64,000 nt of DNA from Chryseobacterium kimseyorum. Lineage in GTDB: Bacteria > Bacteroidota > Bacteroidia > Flavobacteriales > Weeksellaceae. How positions within the stretch are numbered: position 1 is the first letter of the stretch; every line of letters starts with the position of its first letter. Shown here piece after piece: positions 35,355 through 43,189 of the stretch. The translations under genes and the position numbers were made by a program. The notes below the pieces were generated by a model. That model searched no databases. It was given only the letters and a program-made list of their open reading frames with translations, and was not told the DNA's origin. The stretch is taken from contig NZ_JAPDHW010000003.1 of the NCBI RefSeq assembly GCF_025971945.1, positions 248,001 to 312,000 of the forward strand, read 5' to 3'.

Positions 35355-37090
35355 TGAAGCAAAAATTATTTTACATACTGTTGACTTTTGTCTCCGTAAT
35401 TGCTTACGGACAGGTGGAACTAACCATGAAACCTGATAAAAGTGATTACAACGGTAAGGAAGTGGTGAATCTCATCATTACGCTAGAATTAAATGGTGAT
35501 AATTTGGTACAGCAGAGTAAAATTCAGCTTCCTGATTTATCTAAATTTAACATCATTGGAAACGGATCATTTAACCAGGGTGTCAGAGATCCGGAAACCA
35601 ATATTGCTGTAGAGCAGTATATCACAAAAATTGCACTTGAACCTAAGCAGAAAGGTAAAATTAGAATCGGCTCTGTTTTGGTTACTGTCAATAATAAAAT
35701 CTATAAGACTGAGCCTTTCGATATCTTCATCCGTGATGTTGAGAAAAAGCCCATCGCAAAAAATACTGATCATGATGTCTTTCTCAACATGGAAATTGAA
35801 GATAGAGAAGTATACCAGGATCAGCCTACAGTTGCAGTATTAAGAGTCTATTCCAGAAATATAGACAACCTTCGTAAAGTAAAAAACATTCATCTTCCTG
35901 AGCAGGATAATATCAATGTGCATCCTGTGAACTTTCGTAAATCTGAAATCGACCCTTCTGGTATTGGAAATATGCCGTCGCAGATTTTGGCGATGTTTAT
36001 AGTATTTCCGAATGAATCAGGATATGTTGAGGTGCCGTCAGTTTCCGCTTCGGTAAATTCATATGCTCACAAAAACAGAATCGTTTCTAATAAAGTGAAG
36101 CTGAATGTGAAAAAACTTCCTGAAGGTTCGCCAGAAAGCTTTAAAAATGCAGTCGGAAACTTCAAAGTAGATGTTTATCACGAATCGACAGAGAAAATTG
36201 AGGCTAAAAAACCGGTCAATGTTGTTTTGAAAGTTTCAGGTGAAGGTAACCTGGCTGATATGCAGCTGCCGAAAATTGAAAGTTCACCAGATTACGAGAT
36301 TTTTGCCCCAAAGATTACCTCCAAAGTAATTACCGGACTCGACGGAATGAAGGGGTATATTTTAGCCAATTATGTTTTAATTCCGAATAAAGCGGGTCAG
36401 CTTAATGTGAAAACTGAAGAATTTGCATTCTTTAATCCTTCAGAAAAAGAATATGTCAATCTCGGTCAGGAAAATCTGAGCCTAATGGCGTTTTCGCATG
36501 ATCAGGTATTGGAGGCGCGTACTACGGTGGAGAAAGTAAATGAATATACCAATACTTTACTGGAAACCGTCAACAGTCCGGTATTAAAAACAACAACCTT
36601 AAAAGTAAAAGAAAAAAGCAGATTCAACTGGGGAATTCTACTGATCAACATTGGAATTCTTTTCGGATTGTTTATCGCTTATCTGTTGTTCAAAAATTGG
36701 CAAAAAAAACGCAATATATTTAAAGAAAAAACAGCTCCCAAAGACCTGGGTTCAGTGGCCGAAACTGAAAGAGAAATACGTGAAAGTCTGAAAACAGATG
36801 TTGGTGATTATTTCACATATCTTGAAAATTTAAAAGACAGCCATAATTTCGATCAGTTTTTTGTAACAGTTGATGAGTTGGACTCCGAAGTGAGAAACCA
36901 ATATTTCCAAAGTTCTAAAGAGGATTTCAGACAGTTTCTTGAAAGCTACAAAGGAAGTTCTGTTGCTGAGGAATACAGAAATCTTTCTCAAAGAATTCAG
37001 ATAGAAAAATACACACCCGTAAAGTCAGAAGATGGAATTGGAGATTTGCTGAAAGATATTATCAATTTGTATTCTCAGATTAGTAAATAA
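35354..37090 (+). CDS. batD: BatD, oxygen-tolerance protein
   Basis: A 578-aa exported membrane protein: signal peptide (LFYILLTFVSVIAYGQ), several beta-sandwich repeats in the periplasm (about 25-420; VELTMKPDKSDYNGKEVVNLIITLEL, VEKKPIAKNTDHDVFLNMEIEDREVYQDQPT), one membrane segment (WGILLINIGILFGLFIAYLLFKNW, about 425-447) and a helical cytoplasmic domain. This is the BatD family layout. It closes the seven-gene Bat operon. Molecular function is unknown; an envelope stress or complex-assembly role is inferred. Confidence 0.9.
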   Translation: MKQKLFYILLTFVSVIAYGQVELTMKPDKSDYNGKEVVNLIITLELNGDNLVQQSKIQLPDLSKFNIIGNGSFNQGVRDPETNIAVEQYITKIALEPKQKGKIRIGSVLVTVNNKIYKTEPFDIFIRDVEKKPIAKNTDHDVFLNMEIEDREVYQDQPTVAVLRVYSRNIDNLRKVKNIHLPEQDNINVHPVNFRKSEIDPSGIGNMPSQILAMFIVFPNESGYVEVPSVSASVNSYAHKNRIVSNKVKLNVKKLPEGSPESFKNAVGNFKVDVYHESTEKIEAKKPVNVVLKVSGEGNLADMQLPKIESSPDYEIFAPKITSKVITGLDGMKGYILANYVLIPNKAGQLNVKTEEFAFFNPSEKEYVNLGQENLSLMAFSHDQVLEARTTVEKVNEYTNTLLETVNSPVLKTTTLKVKEKSRFNWGILLINIGILFGLFIAYLLFKNWQKKRNIFKEKTAPKDLGSVAETEREIRESLKTDVGDYFTYLENLKDSHNFDQFFVTVDELDSEVRNQYFQSSKEDFRQFLESYKGSSVAEEYRNLSQRIQIEKYTPVKSEDGIGDLLKDIINLYSQISK

Positions 37091-37104
37091 TCATTTTTTA
37101 TTCA

Positions 37105-37112
37105 TAATTTTG
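37105..37112 (+). promoter_or_regulatory. -10 box (TAATTTTG) of the MarC-family gene
   Basis: Exact TAnnTTTG match 24 bases before the ATG at 37136; no TTG at the standard distance. Confidence 0.5.
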
Positions 37113-37135
37113 CGAAATTAATAATTATTGAATAA

Positions 37136-37738
37136 ATGGAAGTTCTTCAGGATTTTTCTCTCAAAGAAACAATGACGTGTTTTATGGTACTTTTTGCGGT
37201 GATTGATATCATCGGATCTATTCCCATTATCGTGAGTCTAAAGCAGAAATTCGGACAGATTGAAGCGAAAAGAGCTTCAATAACTGCGGGATTGATTATG
37301 ATTGTTTTTCTTTTTGTAGGAAACAAAATTCTGAAATTCATTGGCGTAGACGTCAATTCATTTGCGATTGCCGGTGCTGTTGTTATTTTCATCATTGCAC
37401 TGGAAATGATCTTGGGAATTGAAATTAATAAAACTACTGAAGCCAAGGCGGCATCAATTGTTCCTATTGCCTTTCCACTGGTTGCCGGTGCGGGAACTCT
37501 GACGACAACCTTATCGCTACGTGCAGAATTTCATGATATCAATATCATTCTGGGGATCATTCTCAATACAATTTTCGTATATTTGGTGCTGAAATCAGCT
37601 CCTTGGTTAGAGAAGAAAATGGGAGAAGCGACTTTGTCGATTTTACAGAAAGTTTTCGGGATTATCCTGTTAGCGATTTCAATTAAATTATTTACCGCAA
37701 ACTTTGCACAGTTGGTGCAGAACTATATTAATTTTTAA
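37136..37738 (+). CDS. MarC-family integral membrane protein
   Basis: A 200-aa inner-membrane protein with six hydrophobic segments. The start (MTCFMVLFAVIDIIGSIPIIVSLKQK) and the middle (SIVPIAFPLVAGAGTLTTTLSL) are characteristic of the MarC/UPF0056 family, whose function is unknown; the old link to multiple antibiotic resistance was not upheld. A small two-helix protein starts 3 bases after its stop, so they form a two-gene unit. Confidence 0.9.
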   Translation: MEVLQDFSLKETMTCFMVLFAVIDIIGSIPIIVSLKQKFGQIEAKRASITAGLIMIVFLFVGNKILKFIGVDVNSFAIAGAVVIFIIALEMILGIEINKTTEAKAASIVPIAFPLVAGAGTLTTTLSLRAEFHDINIILGIILNTIFVYLVLKSAPWLEKKMGEATLSILQKVFGIILLAISIKLFTANFAQLVQNYINF

Positions 37739-37741
37739 GTC

Positions 37742-37936
37742 ATGCAGAAGTTTTATAAAGTATTTTTAATCGTATTTATCGTTATTATCGCAATTAATAT
37801 TTATGCGATCGACTGGCATTCTGAAATTTCATCAGAAGACAATATGAAATATGCAATTTCTATTATCTGTGGTGTAGTAGGGCTTTTCTTACTCTTCATT
37901 ATGAACACATGGAGTAAAATCGGAGTGAAAAAATAG
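37742..37936 (+). CDS. small two-helix membrane protein
   Basis: A 64-aa protein with two hydrophobic segments (VFLIVFIVIIAINIYAI and AISIICGVVGLFLLFIMNTW) joined by a short acidic loop. It is co-translated with the MarC-family gene (3-base gap) and ends before a strong terminator. No family recognised. Confidence 0.7.
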   Translation: MQKFYKVFLIVFIVIIAINIYAIDWHSEISSEDNMKYAISIICGVVGLFLLFIMNTWSKIGVKK

Positions 37937-37958
37937 TCATTTCTGACATAAAAAATAT

Positions 37959-37990
37959 AATCCTCTTTCAAGACTGAAAGAGGATTTTTC
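37959..37990 (+). terminator. intrinsic terminator of the MarC unit
   Basis: 12-bp perfect stem (37959-37970 and 37975-37986, 4-base loop) with T's in and after the right arm. Confidence 0.9.
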
Positions 37991-38114
37991 ATTTAAAATT
38001 TATTTATATAATTTATTTATAAACTCATGAGTTTGTTGATTTATGTGGGTAGTTTACTCAATTCATCCACGTCACTTTAGAATCTTACTTGTATGACTAT
38101 TAGAAATAGTACAG

Positions 38115-39083
38115 TTAATTCGAGAATGACAAATTTTTTAAGACTGCCTCTGATTTCAATTCAGTTTCTCTCCATTCTTTTTCTGGATTACTTTGAGCAG
38201 TAATTCCGCCGCCGACAAAAAGATGCACTGAATCTTTATACAGTTTTGCGCATCGCAAATTGACAAAATACTGTATAAAATTATCGGTTTCAATTCTGAT
38301 AAATCCAGCATACAATTCTCTCGGAAATTTTTCAAACTGTTTAATTTTTTCCCGACAAAAATCTTTTGGTATACCGCACACAGCCGGAGTGGGATGAAGT
38401 TCTTCAATGATTAAATCAAGATCTTCAGGATTTATTTTCAGCTTAAAATCTGTTCGCAAATGCTTGATATTACCCGATATATGATCATACGTTTCAGATT
38501 CCTGCATTTCAGAATTTGCGTTGAATTTTGCCAGTACATTTCTGATGTAGGAGGATACAGGTTTCTGTTCCTTAATTTCCTTATCAGTCCAGCTCTCAGA
38601 CACAGGAATTGTTCCCGCTAAGCTCATTGTTTCAAACTCGTGAGTTGTTTTATTGAACTTACCTAAAACTTCGGAAAAAGCCCCAATCCAGGACTTTTCG
38701 CCCTGTGTAAAAATATACCGGAATGCATTGGGATAAGCCCTGCAAAGATTTTTAAAACTTTCTTCAATGTTGATGTCATTAAAGTCTTTGAAAATTTTTC
38801 TGCGCGACAGAACAAGTTTCGGAAGTTGATTTTCTTTGATCACCTCAATAACCTCCTGAAGTTTTTCTAAATATTCATCATGAGTTTCTGCTGTGAAATT
38901 AGATTCATCTTTAGGTAATAGTTTGCCTGAAAATCTCTCTGCAATATTTTCAACTTCAAAAATACCTCCTTTAAAATCAACACTTTCAGTCTGGTCAAAA
39001 GACTTGAAGACAACTGCTTTGTTATCTGAATTTTCATCGGTAGAATAAAGTTTTTCGTCAAAGGGAAATTTGAAGTAGATCAT
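38115..39083 (-). CDS. menF: isochorismate synthase (chorismate-binding family)
   Basis: A 322-aa member of the chorismate-utilising family, converting chorismate to isochorismate for menaquinone. Visible: LPKLVLSRRKI (general-base Lys region), GAFSEVLGKF, MSLAGTIPV, ETYDHISGNIKHLRTDF, ELHPTPAVCGIPK, YAGFI, and the magnesium-site tail FVGGGITAQSNPEKEWRETELKSEAV. EntC or anthranilate synthase are less likely from the SLAGT and HPTPAVCG patterns and because no anthranilate partner is near. Short N terminus compared with Escherichia coli MenF, as usual in Bacteroidota. A consensus promoter lies 72 bases upstream. Confidence 0.88.
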   Translation of the reverse strand: MIYFKFPFDEKLYSTDENSDNKAVVFKSFDQTESVDFKGGIFEVENIAERFSGKLLPKDESNFTAETHDEYLEKLQEVIEVIKENQLPKLVLSRRKIFKDFNDINIEESFKNLCRAYPNAFRYIFTQGEKSWIGAFSEVLGKFNKTTHEFETMSLAGTIPVSESWTDKEIKEQKPVSSYIRNVLAKFNANSEMQESETYDHISGNIKHLRTDFKLKINPEDLDLIIEELHPTPAVCGIPKDFCREKIKQFEKFPRELYAGFIRIETDNFIQYFVNLRCAKLYKDSVHLFVGGGITAQSNPEKEWRETELKSEAVLKNLSFSN

Positions 39084-39154
39084 AAATAGAGGGCTTAATG
39101 AAAACTTTTATTTGGATATAATATAGGAAATTCCTAGAGTGAGTTTTCGTTCTG

Positions 39155-39184
39155 CAAAGGTATTATTAGTCTTAAAAATGTCAA
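39155..39184 (-). promoter_or_regulatory. consensus promoter of menF
   Basis: On the - strand: TTG (39182-39184), exactly 19 bases, TACCTTTG (39155-39162). This is the full Bacteroidota primary-sigma pattern. Confidence 0.8.
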
Positions 39185-39236
39185 AATCAAATGAGCTGTT
39201 TTTTAAGGATAAATTATTCAGCGAAGACGATTGATA

Positions 39237-39413
39237 ATGTTCAGCAATAAAGATTTAAAACTTTGTTGTCAGGCAATAAAAACTACATCTTATTTACTTT
39301 TGCTGACTGCAAATCTAAGAAAAGGTCTGAATTTATCCGTTAATATATTGATGGCGAGATTTGGATATCATTTATTAAGATACAGAAAACTCAAAAGGTT
39401 GCAGCAGGTATAA
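39237..39413 (+). CDS. possible small ORF, 58 residues
   Basis: In the 377-base gap between menF and the thioesterase gene, an ATG at 39237 opens a 58-aa frame with a leucine-rich, basic product (KTTSYLLLLTANLRKGLNL, HLLRYRKLKRLQQ). There is no promoter match and no known family; it ends at a terminator that serves the opposite strand. It may be chance. Confidence 0.25.
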   Translation: MFSNKDLKLCCQAIKTTSYLLLLTANLRKGLNLSVNILMARFGYHLLRYRKLKRLQQV

Positions 39414-39440
39414 AAAAAAGACTCAAAAAATTTTGAGTCT
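39411..39440 (-). terminator. intrinsic terminator of the thioesterase gene
   Basis: 10-bp perfect stem (39419-39428 and 39431-39440); on the - strand it is followed by eight T's. It can also act on + strand transcripts, with a weaker U-run. Confidence 0.85.
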
Positions 39441-39460
39441 CTACATTTTTATTTAACGTA

Positions 39461-39895
39461 TTACTTATTTATAATATTATTCGTCATCGTTGTATGATTG
39501 ATCAGCTGGCCTTTTTCATCCCGAATTTCGATTTCAGAAACGTGCATTGTTTTTCCTTTTCTTATAAATCTTGCCACTGCAGTTACTGTGCCGTCTTTTT
39601 TGCTTCTTAAATGATTGGAATTGATGTTGGTTCCTACTCCAAAATATTTGCTTCCGTCAATGAAGATATTTGACAGGCTCGAACCCATGGTCTCTGCCAA
39701 TACACAACTTGCTCCACCATGCATTATTCCGAAAGGCTGATGAATTTTCGGTGAAACAGGCATTGTTGCCGTTAATGTTTCGTTTTCCAGGTCAATATCA
39801 ATGAATTGGATATTGAGGGTTTTTGCAAACGTTTCTTCACCCCAACTGTTGATAAATTCTAGTATTTCTTCTTTTGTTTTGCCTTCTGTATACAT
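39461..39895 (-). CDS. PaaI-type hotdog thioesterase, likely DHNA-CoA thioesterase
   Basis: A 144-aa hotdog-fold enzyme with the active-site helix FGIMHGGASCVLAETMGS and the strand HLRSKKDGTVTAVARFIRKGKTMHV typical of PaaI/MenI acyl-CoA thioesterases. The neighbouring isochorismate synthase gene suggests that it hydrolyses 1,4-dihydroxy-2-naphthoyl-CoA in menaquinone synthesis (MenI role). That link is from context; phenylacetyl-CoA-type activity remains possible. An acyltransferase gene lies 43 bases upstream on the same strand. Confidence 0.8.
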   Translation of the reverse strand: MYTEGKTKEEILEFINSWGEETFAKTLNIQFIDIDLENETLTATMPVSPKIHQPFGIMHGGASCVLAETMGSSLSNIFIDGSKYFGVGTNINSNHLRSKKDGTVTAVARFIRKGKTMHVSEIEIRDEKGQLINHTTMTNNIINK

Positions 39896-39938
39896 GTTTG
39901 TCTAAGTATTGAGTAATTGGTAATTTTGAATCTATCGT

Positions 39939-40529
39939 CTAGCTCTTAACTTCATCCCCAATAATATTAGGATTCCAGTTTGAAGGAATTTTCGGGCCGA
40001 TGTCGTATTTGATATAATAATTCTGAATTTCTTCCATGATTTCAAGAAAAGAGGCAGATGCAATTCTTTCATATGGAATAGTGTAACCGAGGTAAACGAT
40101 GTTTCTTTTAAAATCTCCGGCTGCTAAAACGATAGGAACTTTTGCTGCCAAAGCCATGTGATAAAAACCTTTTCTCCATTTTGGAACCCAGCTTCTGGTA
40201 CCTTCAGGAGTGATAACCAAGCTGAAATCGTCTTTCTTAAATTCATTCGCCACAAAATTGATCAAATCATTTTTCTGACTTCTGTCAATACCAATTCCTC
40301 CCAAACCTCTCACGACAGAACCGTACCAGGCTTTGGTATGAGCATCTTTAATAATGATTTTTAAAGGTTTTCCTAAAGTCCAATAAGCGAGGTTTCCCAA
40401 CAGATATTCCATGTTGTGGGTGTGAGGAGCTACAACCAGAATACAACGGTTGAGACTGTTGACATCGCCTTGTAAAACGACTTTCCAACCCAGCATTTTT
40501 AAAAGTAATTTGCCTACCAGCTTTTTCAT
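39939..40529 (-). CDS. PlsC-like 1-acylglycerol-3-phosphate acyltransferase with HX4E motif
   Basis: A 196-aa acyltransferase of the lysophosphatidate acyltransferase family. Motif I reads APHTHNME (His36, Glu41): the expected HX4D aspartate is a glutamate. Motif III is VITPEGTRS (normal) and GIDR supports the acceptor site. It has no clear membrane span but a hydrophobic N terminus. The ATG at 40529 removes an 11-residue AT-rich extension. It may acylate a lipid other than lysophosphatidate; activity with Glu in motif I needs proof. Confidence 0.8.
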   Translation of the reverse strand: MKKLVGKLLLKMLGWKVVLQGDVNSLNRCILVVAPHTHNMEYLLGNLAYWTLGKPLKIIIKDAHTKAWYGSVVRGLGGIGIDRSQKNDLINFVANEFKKDDFSLVITPEGTRSWVPKWRKGFYHMALAAKVPIVLAAGDFKRNIVYLGYTIPYERIASASFLEIMEEIQNYYIKYDIGPKIPSNWNPNIIGDEVKS

Positions 40530-40604
40530 GAATTTAATTTTAAAACAAAAAAGTATAACCAAACAATGGTTATACTCTACAAATATATTGAAATATTATG
40601 GCTC

Positions 40605-40667
40605 TTAAAATAATCGGCTGATTAAATCTGCGATTTTTACTGCAATTTCTAAAACGACTTGTACCAT
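40605..40667 (-). CDS. putative 20-residue amphipathic peptide
   Basis: ATG at 40667, TAA at 40605-40607. The product (MVQVVLEIAVKIADLISRLF) is almost entirely hydrophobic, with its four charged residues at positions 7, 11, 14 and 18, a spacing that puts them on one face of a helix. It lies alone in a 269-base gap downstream (in - orientation) of the PspC gene. A TATATTCG box (one mismatch to TAnnTTTG) occurs about 30 bases upstream. No homologue is known to me; chance cannot be excluded. Confidence 0.4.
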   Translation of the reverse strand: MVQVVLEIAVKIADLISRLF

Positions 40668-40831
40668 GATTTGATGTTTTTTTGTTGGTTAAATTTTTTA
40701 CGAATATAAGACTATTTTGGCATATAAACCACTAATTAAGGAAAATTTTTGTGATTTTATTGAGAGTAGAAGAGTGTGGGTTTCAAACTGTTGCTATTCA
40801 TCCACACCTTCCGCCACTCTCTCAAGTTTAA

Positions 40832-42553
40832 TTATTTGGTTTTGATAGAAAATTCCTTTTTACCGTCTTTGATTTTGATGTCTACGTCTTTCATTTTATC
40901 GATATTCATCTTCATCGTATCCATAATCTTTTTGGCTTCATTTTTTTGATACTTCTTGCCGTTGATGATTACGCTGTCTTTGTCGTTATCACTGTATTCG
41001 ATAGTTGAACCGTTGATGGAGATTTTGTTTTTCTCAATTGAAATATTTCCGTTCTCATCGTTGTTATCTTCATCGTCATCATTGATACCGTTTCCGTCTG
41101 TGTCTCCGTCAAAATCGATCCCATCTTTCTTTAAAGGAATAACCACTGTATTCTGAGGAACGACCAATTCGTAATCAATGCTGTAATCTCTGAATCGGTG
41201 ATCGTAAGGATATTTAATGTAATTCGGAAGAATCACTTTATTACCAACGATTTCTACAGGTACGCTTGCATTAAGCGGAACATTGTAACCCTTCGCATCT
41301 TTTTTAATGATTAGATAAGGTGTAGTAATATTCTCTTTTCTTGTAACTTCTACATGTACCCAGTCTTTCTCGTAAACAGAGATTTTATCTGAATAAATAT
41401 CATCGTCGTAACCAATGAAGTTCTGAGGGATTGTAATTTGCTTGATGTCAACATAAATACTGTCAGATTCTGTTGGGATCGCAATCTCTTCGGTATCTTC
41501 TTTGTGACCTTTAAAGAACATATCTCTTTTTGCCATGCTGATTCCGAAGTAGATAGAAACGGCAATTAAAGAGAGAATCAGAGCTCCGATTACCCAACCT
41601 GTATTTCTCAGTTTTGTCTTAGGTGAAATCAATTTCATGCTCAACAGTCCGAATAGAAGTGCAGGAATTAAACTTCCTAAAACAATCATAATCATAATGA
41701 TGTACTTCATTCCGTCGCCATCGAAGTAGAAATCCATTTCATTAATTGGTGGGAAGCTGTCGTTCCCCATGAAACCGAAAACTACGAATACACCAATCAG
41801 ACATCCAAATGATATCAGGGCGAATAATCCTCCTAGAACATAACGGATTACGTTCCAAAGTCCGCTTCCTGCGCTGTTGATATGAGGTTTGTTTTCGATA
41901 TAGATTTCACCAACTCTCTGTGTAGATTCATTAGCAAACTGTACCAGCTTGTTAGATTCACTCTTTAGATTATCGAAATTCATTGGTTTACCTTTCATTT
42001 TCAAAAAATCTGCTGCAGTTTCTGCTTTTGGTAATACAATCCAAAGAATAATGTACAGTAGCCCGATCAATGTGGAAGAAATAGCTGCTGTGAAAATTCC
42101 AAGAACGAAAATTCCTAACCAAATAGCTCTCATTGCTGTAATATCCATTCCTACGTAATGAGCTAAACCTGCGCATACTCCTGCGATTTTTTGTCTTTCA
42201 GGATCACGGAAGAGCTGTCTTTTATCTGTCTGAGTTGTTCCGGAAAAATTATTTCTGTTTGAATTTGTATTTTTCTCAGAATAATAAGCTTCTTCCTGTT
42301 CTTCGATTTTTTCCGGAGAACCGATTTGAGCGATTACTCTTTCTACATCACCATCATTGATTACTTCACGTTTTCCTAAAGTATCTCTGAAGATTTCAAC
42401 CATTCTGATTTCTATGTCGTGCATTACCTCGTCTGCTTCAGAAGCTTCTAATGAGCTTCTCAATGCGTTAAGATAATCGCTGAGCTTTATATATGCGTGT
42501 TCTTCTATTGTGAAAGAAAAACCTGCGAGTCCTATTGAGAGTGTCTTGTTCAT
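40832..42553 (-). CDS. PspC-domain membrane protein
   Basis: A 573-aa inner-membrane protein. The N-terminal 100 residues (helical; SIEKIEEQEEAYYSE region) resemble the DUF1700-like part found before PspC in Bacteroidota; the PspC domain follows (about 110-175: KRQLFRDPERQKIAGVCAGLAHYVGMDITAMRAIWLGIF). Further membrane segments (about 235-330) and a C-terminal beta/acidic domain (to 573) complete it. PspC senses envelope stress in Proteobacteria; here function is unknown. Twelve bases separate it from the upstream padR gene, with which it shares a promoter. Confidence 0.85.
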   Translation of the reverse strand: MNKTLSIGLAGFSFTIEEHAYIKLSDYLNALRSSLEASEADEVMHDIEIRMVEIFRDTLGKREVINDGDVERVIAQIGSPEKIEEQEEAYYSEKNTNSNRNNFSGTTQTDKRQLFRDPERQKIAGVCAGLAHYVGMDITAMRAIWLGIFVLGIFTAAISSTLIGLLYIILWIVLPKAETAADFLKMKGKPMNFDNLKSESNKLVQFANESTQRVGEIYIENKPHINSAGSGLWNVIRYVLGGLFALISFGCLIGVFVVFGFMGNDSFPPINEMDFYFDGDGMKYIIMIMIVLGSLIPALLFGLLSMKLISPKTKLRNTGWVIGALILSLIAVSIYFGISMAKRDMFFKGHKEDTEEIAIPTESDSIYVDIKQITIPQNFIGYDDDIYSDKISVYEKDWVHVEVTRKENITTPYLIIKKDAKGYNVPLNASVPVEIVGNKVILPNYIKYPYDHRFRDYSIDYELVVPQNTVVIPLKKDGIDFDGDTDGNGINDDDEDNNDENGNISIEKNKISINGSTIEYSDNDKDSVIINGKKYQKNEAKKIMDTMKMNIDKMKDVDIKIKDGKKEFSIKTK

Positions 42554-42565
42554 AGCTTTGTTTTT

Positions 42566-42895
42566 TTAAATTTTTTGAGTGATTTGGTTAACAGAATCTG
42601 TCAGTTCTTTCCATGTATTTTGCAGTTCGGCTAAGAAAGTTTCACCTTTTTCTGTAATCTGGTAGTATTTTCTTGGTGGGCCTCCTGTAGATTCTTCCCA
42701 TCTGTAAGAGAGAAATTCTCCGTTTTTCAATCTTGTTAAAAGAGGGTAGAGGGTTCCTTCCACAACATCCAGTTTTCCTTTTTTCAGTTCATCTATTAAA
42801 TCTGAAACATACATTTCGCGATTGTTGATAAGACTTAAAATACAGAATTCCAGAATCCCTTTTCGCATTTGCGCTTTGGTATTTTCAGTATTCAT
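42566..42895 (-). CDS. PadR-family transcriptional regulator
   Basis: A 109-aa winged-helix regulator. The N-terminal domain shows the PadR pattern KGILEFCILSLINNREMYVSDLIDELKKGKLDVVEGTLYPLLTRLKNGEFLSYRWEESTGGPPRKYYQIT, followed by a short C-terminal dimerisation helix. It is the first gene of a two-gene operon with the PspC protein. The dyad at its own promoter suggests self-repression. PadR proteins are commonly encoded next to the membrane or export genes they control. Confidence 0.93.
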   Translation of the reverse strand: MNTENTKAQMRKGILEFCILSLINNREMYVSDLIDELKKGKLDVVEGTLYPLLTRLKNGEFLSYRWEESTGGPPRKYYQITEKGETFLAELQNTWKELTDSVNQITQKI

Positions 42896-42971
42896 CTTTA
42901 ATAAGTTTTTGTTATTGAGTTATATAAAATCATTTTCAGTTCCTAGCTAGTTGAACCTTCTCCGATTTTAC

Positions 42972-43007
42972 ATTACAAAGATATGTAATTAAAATGGTAA
43001 TATGCAA
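42972..43007 (-). promoter_or_regulatory. padR promoter with overlapping palindromic operator
   Basis: On the - strand: TTG (43005-43007), 21 bases, TATCTTTG (42976-42983). The palindrome ATTACA-N6-TGTAAT (42972-42989) covers the -10 box. PadR operators are commonly short dyads of ATGT/ACAT type, so it is likely the autoregulation site. Confidence 0.6.
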
Positions 43008-43134
43008 TACAAAGTAGTGAAATTAATTCAATTATTTATATAACTAATTGATAATTAAATAATTAATTTTTAATTAAAATGTAACGTCTTAATAATTAAT
43101 ATCCAAAATGGCTCTTTTAAAGCCAAAAATTTTA

Positions 43135-43142
43135 TATTTTTG
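43135..43142 (+). promoter_or_regulatory. -10 box (TATTTTTG)
   Basis: Exact TAnnTTTG match 48 bases before the ATG at 43190; no -33 TTG visible. Confidence 0.4.
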
Positions 43143-43189
43143 TTTATATTATGTTAAATAATATTTGAAAAAACTAAAAACTTACTACC

